NCBI RefSeq assembly: GCF_002953135.1
Contig: NZ_CP026372.1
Span: 1,364,001-1,428,000, forward strand
Source of the DNA: Sphingobium sp. SCG-1
Lineage (GTDB): Bacteria > Pseudomonadota > Alphaproteobacteria > Sphingomonadales > Sphingomonadaceae
Length of the DNA: 64,000 nucleotides
Direction of reading: 5' to 3'
The notes under the pieces were generated by a model. The model was not told where the DNA came from. It did no database searches and saw only the letters and a list, made by a program, of their open reading frames with translations. Shown piece after piece: positions 17,625 through 26,614 of this stretch (positions within the stretch are counted from its first letter, which is position 1; each line of letters opens with the position of its first letter). A program made the translations under genes and the position numbers.

Positions 17625-18836
17625 CTACGCCTCGATCGCGCTCAACAACGGATTGGCCGCACTACCACCACTGGCTTGCGCCTGTGCCTGCCCCTCGGCG
17701 CGCGCGATATAGCCCTTCGACTTCTCCACTTCGCTCGACAGCGTGTTCACCGTCGTCTTCATCGACTCCAGCGCCTTCGCCTTGAAGGTGTCGATGCTGT
17801 CCATCGTGTCGTAGATATTCTGGAACGCGCGTTGCAGCGTCTCGATCGGGATGGTGCTGGACGCCGCCTGTTCGTGGATCGTCGCCGTCTGAGTCTTGAG
17901 CAGATTCCCGGTGGAATCGATCATGTTCGCGGTCGTCGTATTCAGCGCCGTGATCTGCTCCAGCACCAGCCGCTGTCCGACCAGCGCCTGCGCGACCGTC
18001 ACCGCCGTACGCAAAGCCGCGACGGTCGTAGTGCTCGCCCGGTCCACGCCCTTCACTAGCTCGACATTGTTCTTCTTGACCAGATCGAGCGCCAGATAAC
18101 CCTGCACCGTCACCGCCATTTGCGTCAGCAAGTCCTGCGTGCGCTGACGCACATAGAACAATGCCGTGTCGCGGATCGCCTTCGCCTTGGCCGGGTCGGT
18201 CGCGTCCAGTTCCAGCGCCTTGGCTTCCAGCCGCGCGTCCATCGTCTTGCTGATGTGGATCATCTGCTCCAGCTTGCCCATCGTCGCCCACATATTCTGG
18301 CGCTCGACGTCGATGGCCGCGTTATCCTTGATCAGCGTATCCTTGCCGCTGGCCAGGCTACCGAGAATGCCGTTGATATGGCTCTGCGCACTTTTGTAGC
18401 TGTCGAAATAATTGCGCATCTTGTTGCCGAACGGGATGATGCCGAACAGCTTGCGCGGCGCAGTCAGGTTGCCGCGCTTGCCTGGATCGAGATCCTCGAC
18501 GGTGCGACGTAGCTGCGCCAGATCCGCGCCAACCTGATTATCGGAGTCCATCGCCCGCACCGGACGATCCAGAAAGCGGTTGCTGTGCCCCGCCGCTTCG
18601 GAAATCTCCTTGCGTCCCATGTTGGTCAACTGGTCGACGCGCATCCCGAATTCCGGGCTGTTCGCGTCCTGCGCTACCAGATCGTCGACGAACGCATCGA
18701 CTTTCTCGTCCAGCTTCGACTTCTTTTCCTCGTCGATCGGCACAAGCCCTACGGCCCGTTCGGGCGCGAGTGCCGCCACCGGCTCGGGTGGGGTCAGCGT
18801 CAGGGGGTCGGCAGTGGTTGTCGCAGTCGAAGCCAT
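17625..18836 (-). CDS. telA: Toxic anion resistance protein TelA family
   Basis: TelA/KlaA proteins are cytoplasmic, mostly helical proteins linked to resistance to tellurite and other envelope stresses; the mechanism is unknown. The 403 residues match the usual length. They show an Ala/Pro-rich start, a long helical body with TAPRKLFGIIPFG at about 165 and the conserved central region (ERQNMWATMGKLEQ, LALDLVKKNN). The protein ends in a Gln/Ala-rich tail. An XpaC-like gene follows, a pairing that is common for this family. Confidence 0.9.
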   Translation of the reverse strand: MASTATTTADPLTLTPPEPVAALAPERAVGLVPIDEEKKSKLDEKVDAFVDDLVAQDANSPEFGMRVDQLTNMGRKEISEAAGHSNRFLDRPVRAMDSDNQVGADLAQLRRTVEDLDPGKRGNLTAPRKLFGIIPFGNKMRNYFDSYKSAQSHINGILGSLASGKDTLIKDNAAIDVERQNMWATMGKLEQMIHISKTMDARLEAKALELDATDPAKAKAIRDTALFYVRQRTQDLLTQMAVTVQGYLALDLVKKNNVELVKGVDRASTTTVAALRTAVTVAQALVGQRLVLEQITALNTTTANMIDSTGNLLKTQTATIHEQAASSTIPIETLQRAFQNIYDTMDSIDTFKAKALESMKTTVNTLSSEVEKSKGYIARAEGQAQAQASGGSAANPLLSAIEA

Positions 18837-19058
18837 AGTATCTCCTCTGGTGTCATATTAGAATAAAACACCTGTGCTGCAAGAGCGCTCTGCCGAGTAT
18901 AGGCGGCAGCCGCGTCAATGCCAGTCGAAGATGCATTTAACCGTCCGCTTCACACACCAGTTTGCTGCGAAGGTTGCGGGATTGGCAAGTTTCCGTTATG
19001 GGGCCGCGACACCCGGACCGGCTTCATGTCGGCGGAACCCTAATCCCAAAGGCATCTC

Positions 19059-20876
19059 ATGTCCCTGCGTAATATCGCCATCATCGCGCACGTCGATCAT
19101 GGCAAGACCACTCTCGTTGACCAATTGTTCCGCCAATCGGGCACTTTCCGCGACAATCAGCGCGTGGAAGAGCGCGCGATGGACAGCAACGACCTGGAAA
19201 AAGAGCGCGGGATCACCATCCTTGCCAAGCCAACCTCAATTGAGTGGGAAGGCACGCGCATCAACATTGTCGATACGCCGGGCCACGCCGACTTCGGCGG
19301 CGAAGTGGAGCGCATCCTCTCGATGGTCGACGGCGTTATCCTGCTGGTCGACTCTTCGGAAGGCGCGATGCCGCAGACCAAGTTCGTGACCGGCAAGGCG
19401 CTGGCGCTGGGCCTGCGCCCGATCGTCGTGGTCAACAAGGTCGATCGCCCGGACGAGCGCATTCAGGAAGTTCTGGACGAAGTGTTCGACCTGTTCGTCA
19501 GTCTGGAAGCGACCGACGAGCAGCTCGATTTCCCCGTGCTCTACGCCTCGGGCCGTAACGGCTATGCCAGCGAAGATCCGCAGGCGCGCTCCGGCACGCT
19601 GACGCCGATGTTCCAGAAGATCGTCGACCATGTGCCCGCGCCGTCGGCCGATCCCGATGGTCCGTTCAAGTTCCTCGTGACGCTGCTCGACCGCGACAAC
19701 TTCCTGGGCCGCGTCCTCACCGGTCTGGTGTTCTCGGGTTCGGTGAAGACCAACCAGGCGATCCACGCGCTCGACAATGATGGCAAGATCATCGAAACCG
19801 GCCGTGCGTCGAAGATCATGTCGTTCCGTGGTCTGGAGCGCGTACCCGTCGATGAAGCCAAGGCAGGCGACATCATCTCGCTCGCAGGCCTCACCGTCGC
19901 GACTGTGTCGAACACCATATGCGACCCGCAGGTGACCGAGCCGCTGCACGCGCAGCCGATCGATCCGCCGACGCTCTCGATGCGCTTTGCCGTGAACGAT
20001 TCGCCAATGGCGGGCCGCGAAGGCACCAAGGTGACGAGCCGCATGATCCGCGACCGTCTGGCCCGCGAAGCCGAATCAAACGTCGCGATCAAGGTGACCG
20101 AGAGCGCCGACAAGGACAGCTTCGAAGTCGCAGGCCGTGGCGAATTGCAGTTGGGCGTGCTCATCGAAACGATGCGTCGCGAAGGCTTCGAACTCGGCAT
20201 CAGCCGCCCGCGCGTGCTGTTCCGCGATGGTGAAACGGGTCTGGAAGAGCCTTATGAAACCGTCGTCATCGACGTGGACGAGGAATATTCGGGCACCGTC
20301 GTCGACAAGATGGCGATCCGCAAGGCGGAACTGACCGACATGCGCCCCTCCGGTGGCAACAAGACGCGCATCACCTTCTCCGCGCCTTCACGCGGTCTGA
20401 TCGGCTATCATGGTGAATTCCTGTCCGACACGCGCGGCACTGGCATCATGAACCGCCTGTTCGAAAAGTACGGCCCGCATAAGGGCAAGATCGAAGGCCG
20501 CAAGAATGGCGTGCTGATCTCCAACGGGTCGGGCGAAGCCAACGCCTATGCGCTGGGTCCGTTGGAAGAGCGCGGCATCCTGATGGTCGGCGTGGGCGAA
20601 GCACTCTACGAAGGCATGATCATCGGCGAGAACGCGAAGCCCGACGACCTTGAAGTCAACCCGATGAAGAGCAAGGCGCTCACCAACTTCCGCGCCAGCG
20701 GCAAGGATGACGCCGTCCGCCTGACGCCGCCCAAGAAGCTGACGCTGGAGCAGGCGATCGCCTACATCGACGACGATGAAATGGTCGAAGTCACGCCTAA
20801 GTCGATCCGCCTGCGCAAGCGCTGGCTCGACCCGAACGAGCGTAAGAAGCAGGCGCGCTCGAAAGCGGCGGCATAA
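19059..20876 (+). CDS. typA: Ribosome-associated GTPase TypA/BipA
   Basis: Translational GTPase of the EF-G type that helps 50S subunit assembly and stress adaptation. The 605 residues show G1 AHVDHGKTT, the switch region RGITI, G3 DTPGHADF and G4 NKVDR, then domain II, two EF-G-like domains and the TypA-specific C-terminal domain. Length is standard. The ATG at 19059 is supported by the MSLRNIAIIAHVDHGK beginning. It is monocistronic, with its own terminator. Confidence 0.97.
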   Translation: MSLRNIAIIAHVDHGKTTLVDQLFRQSGTFRDNQRVEERAMDSNDLEKERGITILAKPTSIEWEGTRINIVDTPGHADFGGEVERILSMVDGVILLVDSSEGAMPQTKFVTGKALALGLRPIVVVNKVDRPDERIQEVLDEVFDLFVSLEATDEQLDFPVLYASGRNGYASEDPQARSGTLTPMFQKIVDHVPAPSADPDGPFKFLVTLLDRDNFLGRVLTGLVFSGSVKTNQAIHALDNDGKIIETGRASKIMSFRGLERVPVDEAKAGDIISLAGLTVATVSNTICDPQVTEPLHAQPIDPPTLSMRFAVNDSPMAGREGTKVTSRMIRDRLAREAESNVAIKVTESADKDSFEVAGRGELQLGVLIETMRREGFELGISRPRVLFRDGETGLEEPYETVVIDVDEEYSGTVVDKMAIRKAELTDMRPSGGNKTRITFSAPSRGLIGYHGEFLSDTRGTGIMNRLFEKYGPHKGKIEGRKNGVLISNGSGEANAYALGPLEERGILMVGVGEALYEGMIIGENAKPDDLEVNPMKSKALTNFRASGKDDAVRLTPPKKLTLEQAIAYIDDDEMVEVTPKSIRLRKRWLDPNERKKQARSKAAA

Positions 20877-20884
20877 GATTTTAG

Positions 20885-20916
20885 AAGGCCCGGTGAGCGA
20901 TCATTGGGCCTTTTTT
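20885..20916 (+). terminator. Terminator of typA
   Basis: AAGGCCC and GGGCCTT pair around a 14-base loop, followed by a run of six T. It starts 8 bases after the typA stop. Confidence 0.85.
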
Positions 20917-20937
20917 CCAATTTTCAAATAATATACT

Positions 20938-21035
20938 CCGTTCGCCCTGAGCTTGTCGAAAGGCTCTGCTGAGCCGCAGGCGAAGCATACTTCACCTCGT
21001 TCAGTAGAAGGCTTCGACAGGCTCAGCCCGAACGG
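20938..21035. repeat. Dispersed inverted-repeat element, copy 2
   Basis: The arms CCGTTCGCCCTGAGCTTGTCGAA and CTTCGACAGGCTCAGCCCGAACGG face each other around a centre with GAGCCGCAGGCGAAGCATAC. It lies between typA and cfa, directly after the typA terminator. Confidence 0.85.
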
Positions 21036-21066
21036 TTTGTGGGCTTATCTGCACTGGGCAACACGT

Positions 21067-22302
21067 TCACCCCTTCGCCCGCAACGCCTTCTCCGCATCC
21101 GCCATATAATCCCGCGTAATCGGCAGCGTCCTACGATCCCGGCAATATTGCAGCTGGAAATTCACCATGCCCCCACTCTCGAACGCGGCGGTCGCCCCCG
21201 CCAGATAAAAGCTCCACATCCGGAAGAACCGCGCATCGTACAGCGCTTCTATCTCCGCCCGCTTGTCCTGCACACGCTCGTACCACTCGCGCAGCGTGTA
21301 GGCATAATGCAGCCGCAGCACTTCCACATCCGTAATCATCAGCTTGTTGCGCTCACTCGCCTTCATCACCTCGCTCAAGGAAGGGCTGTAGCCGCCGGGA
21401 AAGATATATTTCCTTGTCCAAGCGTCCGTTGTACCCGGCTTGTTGATGCGGCCAATGGTGTGCAGCAGCATCACGCCCTGTGGCGTCAGCTTGTTGTGGC
21501 AGGTCCGGAAGAACTCGCGATAATGGGCAGGACCGACATGCTCGAACATGCCTACCGACACGATCCGGTCGAACCGTCCCTGCACGTCGCGATAGTCGAT
21601 AAGCGCGAACTTGACGCGATCCGACACCCCCGCCGCCTCGGCACGCGCGCGCGCGACTTTCAGTTGCTCCTCCGACAGCGTGATGCCCAGCACATCGACG
21701 TCGCAGGTCCGATTGAGATACAGCGCCATTCCGCCCCATCCGCAGCCGATATCGAGCACGGTCTGCCCCGGCGATAGATGAAGCTTCGCGGCGATGTGCC
21801 CCAGCTTTTCGGTCTGCGCCTGCTCCAGCGTATTGGCGGGATCGGTCCAATAGGCGCAACTATATTGTCGGTCGCGGTCGAGGAAAAGGTCGTAAAGCCG
21901 ATCCGAGAGATCGTAATGATGCGCAACGTTGGCCTTGGACGTGCGGCGCTGATTGAAGCGATTGACGCGGCCGACAAGGGCTGCACCCGCACGCGCCGCC
22001 ATGCCTTTACGTTCCAAGGCCGAACTGCCGCTCTCCCACGGCCTGTTAGCCCGCACAAACGTCACGAAGTCGAGAATGTCTCCGCCCTCGATGGAGTAGC
22101 GCCCGTCCATATATGCCTCTCCGGCTCCCAAGCGCGGGTCACGTACAATGTCTCGTGCAACTTGGGCATCGTGGAGGCGCATGGTGAGGGCGGGCCATGC
22201 CGGATCGCCGTCTCCGTAGGATGAGGACTGGCCATCATGCGTGATGACGGTGAGACGACCTTTGCGAATGAGCTTGGGAAGCAAACGATTGAACAGCCAC
22301 AT
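21067..22302 (-). CDS. cfa: Cyclopropane-fatty-acyl-phospholipid synthase family protein
   Basis: SAM-dependent enzyme that adds a methylene bridge to unsaturated acyl chains of membrane phospholipids. The 411 residues have an N-terminal lipid-binding region, then AHHYDLSDRLYDLFLD, the SAM motif VLDIGCGWGG and YIFPGGYSPS, the last being typical of CFA synthases. Related SAM-dependent lipid-modifying enzymes cannot be excluded. The molybdopterin oxidoreductase gene ends 31 bp upstream on the same strand, but no functional link is known. Confidence 0.9.
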   Translation of the reverse strand: MWLFNRLLPKLIRKGRLTVITHDGQSSSYGDGDPAWPALTMRLHDAQVARDIVRDPRLGAGEAYMDGRYSIEGGDILDFVTFVRANRPWESGSSALERKGMAARAGAALVGRVNRFNQRRTSKANVAHHYDLSDRLYDLFLDRDRQYSCAYWTDPANTLEQAQTEKLGHIAAKLHLSPGQTVLDIGCGWGGMALYLNRTCDVDVLGITLSEEQLKVARARAEAAGVSDRVKFALIDYRDVQGRFDRIVSVGMFEHVGPAHYREFFRTCHNKLTPQGVMLLHTIGRINKPGTTDAWTRKYIFPGGYSPSLSEVMKASERNKLMITDVEVLRLHYAYTLREWYERVQDKRAEIEALYDARFFRMWSFYLAGATAAFESGGMVNFQLQYCRDRRTLPITRDYMADAEKALRAKG

Positions 22303-22333
22303 AGGGAGGACTTAGGACGCAGCTAAAGGTAGG

Positions 22334-23095
22334 TCAAATACCTGCGTACCATTCATAACCTGCGACATCTTCCCAGTAGCCGCCTTTACCGCCATGAATG
22401 TCTTTCAGGCTGTCCACTGCCTCTATCTCCATCAGATATTTGGCGTGTTTGTACCCAAGATGCCGTTCAACCCGCAGCCGGAGCGGTGCGCCGTTTGCAA
22501 CGAACAGCGGCTTGTCATTAAGCGCATAGGCAAGGATCGTCTGCGGGTGAAAGGCGTCGATCATGTCGATGCTCTCATAATAAGGCCGCGCGCCGCCGTT
22601 CGTGTCGGCGCAATGGAACACAAGGTATTTCGCGTTGGTCTTTAAATCGGCAGTGCCCAGGATGCTGTGCAAAGGCACCCCACGCCATTTGCCGATCGCG
22701 CTCCAGCCCTCGACGCAATCGTGCCGCGTGATTTGTTCGCGATGGGGCATGGCCTGCAGTTGCGGCAAGGAGAGTGCCAGCGGCCGATTGACGAGGCCCG
22801 TGATCTTCAGCCGCCAATCAGCGAAGTTGTTGGCCGAGATCGCGGCATATTCCGGCGTGCTGGGATTGCGTGTTCCGTTCGGACGGAAGTAGGGCGACAT
22901 CTGATCCGGAGAAAATTCCTGTGCGAGCGCATTGCGGTTCGTCAAAGCACGTTGCGTCCAGCGATGAACGTTTTCCGCGCTGAATAGCGCATCGCGGAAC
23001 GTTTCGTTCTTGGCCAGCCTGTCGCAACCCGTGAGCAATCCTCCGGCGGCGAGCGCTAAGCCTTTGACCAGAGACCGGCGCGTGAGCATAGTCAT
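22334..23095 (-). CDS. Molybdopterin-dependent oxidoreductase of the sulfite oxidase/YedY type
   Basis: Periplasmic molybdoenzyme of 253 residues. The N-terminus has a twin-arginine motif (TRRSLVKG) and a possible lipobox (LLTGC), so it may be exported folded and lipid-anchored. The SUOX fold has the molybdenum-ligand Cys in TRHDCVEGWS and the pterin-contacting segment LRLRVERHLGYKHAKYL. It overlaps by ATGA with the cytochrome b gene upstream, which should supply or accept its electrons. The substrate is unknown; reduction of methionine sulfoxide or oxidation of sulfite are two family activities. Confidence 0.88.
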   Translation of the reverse strand: MTMLTRRSLVKGLALAAGGLLTGCDRLAKNETFRDALFSAENVHRWTQRALTNRNALAQEFSPDQMSPYFRPNGTRNPSTPEYAAISANNFADWRLKITGLVNRPLALSLPQLQAMPHREQITRHDCVEGWSAIGKWRGVPLHSILGTADLKTNAKYLVFHCADTNGGARPYYESIDMIDAFHPQTILAYALNDKPLFVANGAPLRLRVERHLGYKHAKYLMEIEAVDSLKDIHGGKGGYWEDVAGYEWYAGI

Positions 23096-23844
23096 CGGTC
23101 GTGCCCTCCGGTTTGACGGGGATGCGGGAGGCGATACCAGCCAGTAATGATCGAGCGCAGTTCATTGATTGGCCCTGCCAGCAACACCATTACGATGTGG
23201 ACGAAAAAGAAGGCGACGATCGCGAAAGCCAGAATGAAGTGGATCGACCGCGCCGACTGCCGCCCGCCGAACGCTTCAGTCAGCCATGACAAGGCGGCAT
23301 TCATGCCCGGCGACATGGTTAGACCGGTCAGAATCAGACCAGGGATCAGAATGAAGATTACCCCGATATAGCTCGCCTTTTGCAAGACACTATATTGCAG
23401 CGCCGCCGTGCCCGTGGGGAAGCGCAGCCGCGCGTGATCCTTGATATCCTGCCAGATGTGCCGTGGTGCGATTTCTTGCCCGCGGAAGGCAAGGTCGCGG
23501 CTGATGTGGCGGTTGATGAGGCTCCAGATCATATAGAACAGCGTCGCGAACGCAAATATCAACGCAAACGCCAGATGCCATTGCCGCGACATGGCCAAGC
23601 TGTAGCTGCCGGGCAGGGTGATCCAGCCGGGAAAGCGGCTGAGTTCGAGCCAGGGTGTGTCGAAGTTCGCGCCATATTCTCCCCAGTAAAGCCGAGGATG
23701 CGCATTGAAGATGCCGAGGCCACTCATAAAAAGCGTGGCAATGGCAACCGCATTGACCCAATGCCAAAGTCGCGTCGAAAGGCGGTGCCGCTTGACCAAA
23801 GTGCCCGCTGTCAGTTCGCCTTCAATGACTAGCCCAGTCTTCAT
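23092..23844 (-). CDS. Cytochrome b561/b-type membrane subunit
   Basis: The 250-residue integral membrane protein has about five hydrophobic helices and histidines placed as haem ligands (RLWHWVNA near 27, RQWHLAF near 85, and HFILAF / FFFVHIVM near 200). It belongs to the b-type cytochromes that pair with molybdoenzymes. The ATG at 23844 is preferred over one six codons earlier. The stop overlaps the molybdoenzyme start, so the two proteins form a redox pair in the membrane. Confidence 0.88.
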   Translation of the reverse strand: MKTGLVIEGELTAGTLVKRHRLSTRLWHWVNAVAIATLFMSGLGIFNAHPRLYWGEYGANFDTPWLELSRFPGWITLPGSYSLAMSRQWHLAFALIFAFATLFYMIWSLINRHISRDLAFRGQEIAPRHIWQDIKDHARLRFPTGTAALQYSVLQKASYIGVIFILIPGLILTGLTMSPGMNAALSWLTEAFGGRQSARSIHFILAFAIVAFFFVHIVMVLLAGPINELRSIITGWYRLPHPRQTGGHDR

Positions 23845-24237
23845 GGAAAGCCGCCTGTCCACAGGGTCGCCGCCGAGAATGGCAGGCCGACCGAAGGTAC
23901 GAAGGAAAAGGTCTTAAAGATCACGAGCAGCAAAAATAAGAAAGGATGGGGGAGAGCCGCTGACTGGATCGGGCTCGATCCCCCATGCCACAGCCTCGCC
24001 TTGCCGGTCTTACCGGCGGCACCGCTCCAAATTATTTTATTCGGCGCGACAGCAGCGAGCACGTCATAGATGAAGCTCCGCCTAAAAAAAAGGGCTGATC
24101 CGAAGACCAGCCCGAAAAGTTTTAGGAGAGGATGCCTGAAAGGCACAGTCCTTATGGCTGACACCGGTGTTTGCTGCAAGTGCGAACGACGACAGAGTGG
24201 ATGCAAAAATTGCAATCGCCTGAAAAGCCTTAAAATT
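23845..24237. other. Intergenic region without a confident gene
   Basis: These ~390 bases hold the 3' tail of the unknown gene that ends at 24238, a minus-strand terminator at 24084-24113 and the promoter region of the cytochrome b gene. A minus-strand frame right after the 24238 stop reads like a signal peptide (FASTLSSFALAANTG) but has no ATG, GTG or TTG start. Confidence 0.4.
24084..24113 (-). terminator. Rho-independent terminator, minus strand
   Basis: On the minus strand GGGCTG and CAGCCC pair around a loop with CTTCGG, followed by eight T. It ends transcripts from the rlmN / unknown gene pair, about 125 bases past the stop codon at 24238. Confidence 0.85.
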
Positions 24238-24726
24238 TCAGAAGGGTAGCGGCTGTAAATCAGGAGCGGTCCAGCTTTTTAGCGCTGTTGTGCTCATCAG
24301 CAATTCGGTCGACCAATATCTTAAGAGCCAATCCTTTTGGCCGCAATTTCCCTCCATAAGCCAAGCGTGAATGATGTGGAGAGGCGTATTTTGCCTGCTT
24401 TTATCCATAAAATGCCGGGTAGCCTGAATGGAGGCCAGCGTAATTGTCTCATGATACCCCGTCGAGTCGCTGTTCACACCGCCTGTCGATCCGTTGTACG
24501 CTCGGATCATATCTGGCATGTCTCGTTCCGCTATCAAATCCTCCCGGCAACGAAGCAGCCACAGGCAAGCTGCGAAATGCGCGGCGTGCGTCCACTGCGC
24601 CTTGGGCAAGGTCCGGTCAGCAAAGCCGGTCCCTATCGCGAGAATCGCCGCTTCGTCAGGGTAGACGAGCAAGGGGTCAGCCAAGCGCTGCCTGCTTCTC
24701 CTCAGCCAGCCGGTCGAGTTCGGCAC
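24238..24726 (-). CDS. Conserved protein of unknown function
   Basis: Up to 162 residues, mostly helical, with WTHAAHFAACLWLL near 45 and GYHETITLASI near 90. These two motifs recur in uncharacterised alphaproteobacterial proteins. No enzymatic motif is recognised, though the His residues could bind metal. The ATG at 24726 lies inside the end of rlmN (50-base overlap). TTG codons at 24684 or 24672 would place the start at the rlmN stop and are plausible, with GAGGAG upstream of 24684. It is probably co-transcribed with rlmN. Confidence 0.7.
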   Translation of the reverse strand: MPNSTGWLRRSRQRLADPLLVYPDEAAILAIGTGFADRTLPKAQWTHAAHFAACLWLLRCREDLIAERDMPDMIRAYNGSTGGVNSDSTGYHETITLASIQATRHFMDKSRQNTPLHIIHAWLMEGNCGQKDWLLRYWSTELLMSTTALKSWTAPDLQPLPF

Positions 24727-25927
24727 GGCTCTTCTTTTCCGATGCGGATTTCAACTGCCCGCACGCCGCCATGATGTCGCGCCCGCGTGGCGTCCGGATT
24801 GGCGCAGAGATGCCGGACGCGAACACCAGATTGCTGAACGCGCGGATGCGTTCGGGCGTCGAACATTCATAGGCCGCACCGGGCCAAGGATTGAACGGGA
24901 TCAGGTTCACCTTGGCGGGAAGCTTGTAATGCTTGATCAGGCGGACGAGTTCGCGTGCATCGTCGTCGCTGTCGTTCTTGTCCTTCAACATCACATATTC
25001 GAAGGTGATGCGGCGTGCATTGTTCGCCTTCGGGTAATCGGCGCAGGCCTGTAGCAGTTCCTCGATCCCGTACTTCCGGTTGATCGGCACGATCTCGTCG
25101 CGCACTTCCTTGGTGACGGCATGGAGGGATACCGCCAGGTTTACGCCGATCTCTTCTGCCGCGCGGGCCATCAGCGGCACCACGCCGCTCGTCGACAGCG
25201 TGATCCGGCGCTTGGAGAGCGCAAGTCCGTCGCCGTCCATTACGACCTTCAACGCGTCGCGCACATTTTCGAAATTATAGAGCGGCTCACCCATGCCCAT
25301 CATCACGATGTTGGTTAGCATTCGCCCGTCGGTGGTGTAGAGCGGCGCGTCTTCGTCCTCATCTTCATCGTCGATCGTCGCTGCCATATTGCCCTTGGGC
25401 CATTCGCCGAGCGAATCGCGGGCGAGCATAACCTGTCCCACGATCTCACCCGGCGTCAGGTTGCGCACCAGCCGCATAGTGCCCGTGTAGCAGAACCGGC
25501 AATTGAGCGTGCAGCCGACCTGACTGGAAATGCAGAGCGTTCCGCGATCCGCGTCGGGGATGAACACCATCTCATAATCCTGCCCATCGTCGGAGCGGAG
25601 CAGCCATTTACGCGTGCCGTCGCTGGAAACTTGCGCCTCCACGACTTCGGGACGTCCGACGACGAAGCGCTCCGCCATCCAGAGGCGCATCGGCTTGGCG
25701 AGATCGGTCATCGCCGCAAAGTCGGTTTCGCCACGATGATAGAGCCAGTGGAACAACTGCTTGGACCGCAGCTTGGCTTGCTTGAGGTCCAGCCCCGCCT
25801 CCTGCAACGCGCCCTGAATCTGCGCCTTGTTCAGGCCCAGCAGATCGACGCGGCCGTCGGCACGGGGTGTCACGGTGCGCGGAACCGGCACCGGATCGAT
25901 ATGTCCGGGAATTTGCATGGCGCGCAT
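24677..25927 (-). CDS. rlmN: Dual-specificity 23S rRNA/tRNA methyltransferase RlmN
   Basis: Radical-SAM enzyme that makes 2-methyladenosine at A2503 of 23S rRNA and A37 of some tRNAs. The 416 residues have a helical N-terminal domain, the iron-sulfur motif CTLNCRFC, the GMGEPLYNFENV segment and a catalytic Cys near the end (MAACGQ). An acidic insertion (DDEDEDEDAP) is present around residue 190. Length is usual for alphaproteobacteria. Confidence 0.96.
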   Translation of the reverse strand: MRAMQIPGHIDPVPVPRTVTPRADGRVDLLGLNKAQIQGALQEAGLDLKQAKLRSKQLFHWLYHRGETDFAAMTDLAKPMRLWMAERFVVGRPEVVEAQVSSDGTRKWLLRSDDGQDYEMVFIPDADRGTLCISSQVGCTLNCRFCYTGTMRLVRNLTPGEIVGQVMLARDSLGEWPKGNMAATIDDEDEDEDAPLYTTDGRMLTNIVMMGMGEPLYNFENVRDALKVVMDGDGLALSKRRITLSTSGVVPLMARAAEEIGVNLAVSLHAVTKEVRDEIVPINRKYGIEELLQACADYPKANNARRITFEYVMLKDKNDSDDDARELVRLIKHYKLPAKVNLIPFNPWPGAAYECSTPERIRAFSNLVFASGISAPIRTPRGRDIMAACGQLKSASEKKSRAELDRLAEEKQAALG

Positions 25928-25963
25928 ATAGGGCGAAATGTCTGAAAATGCCAGCGCCCAGGC

Positions 25964-26464
25964 TCAGCGGCGGGCGCATCCCAATGCGGCAGCGTCGATA
26001 GCGGTGGCCGCGCCACGCAGCGCATAGACATCGGCAAAGCCGCGCCCGCTGTTGGCGACTGTCTGCACGCTCATGCTCGTGCCCGATCGCATGGCTGCAA
26101 TGATAGCCGCATCGACGCGCTTGTCCGGTGCCCATGCATCGGCATTGCCTGCCACCAGCGCGAAATGCTGTTCCCCGATGCTGAGCGATACCGCGCTGCC
26201 GGTGCGGCGGGATTGGCTGAGGCGGATGTGCAATTGCCCCCGCACGCCCTGCCGCGGCCATGTCGCGACGGAGGCGAACGCTTGCCATCCGGCACGTCGG
26301 CTGCCCCGCGCAGGTTCGGCAATCGCGTAACAGCGCGGCACAGTCGGATCGCGGAACGCCCCCCAGCTTTCGAATATGCCAAGCGAATCGCGCGCCGCCG
26401 CTGGAAAGGGCTGGGCGCCGATCAGCGTACAGGCGATTAGTCCAAGGAGGTGCGTGCGCTTCAT
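25964..26464 (-). CDS. Secreted protein resembling invasion-associated locus B
   Basis: 166 residues with a signal peptide ending in PAAA near residue 24. The body has alternating short strands and two Cys (near 45 and the C-terminus), as in IalB-type periplasmic proteins, for which no biochemical function is established. The match is by general pattern (SWGAFRDPTVPRCYAIAEP and a central FALVAGNADAW), so the family call is moderate. The ATGs at 26464 and 26467 are both possible. It is divergent from dnaN. Confidence 0.7.
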   Translation of the reverse strand: MKRTHLLGLIACTLIGAQPFPAAARDSLGIFESWGAFRDPTVPRCYAIAEPARGSRRAGWQAFASVATWPRQGVRGQLHIRLSQSRRTGSAVSLSIGEQHFALVAGNADAWAPDKRVDAAIIAAMRSGTSMSVQTVANSGRGFADVYALRGAATAIDAAALGCARR

Positions 26465-26614
26465 CATTGCCCGGCAAAGCGTACCCCACGCATTTTTGCA
26501 AGCGGCGCGCTTGCCCATCGTTGCATAGTCGGTAATGAAGGAGCGGCATCTTGCCCGACCGTCCGGACTCGGGCGGCACCCATACAGGCAAGCAGAACAG
26601 AGCGGGACCAGGGA

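Noticed and set aside
23841..24215. Minus-strand frame of 124 codons between the cytochrome b gene and the rlmN-linked gene
   Set aside because: Contains the strong minus-strand terminator inside it, starts with TTG without a ribosome binding site and resembles no protein.
26465..26614. Replication origin beside dnaN
   Set aside because: No DnaA-box cluster, no AT-rich unwinding stretch, and dnaA, recF and gyrB are absent.
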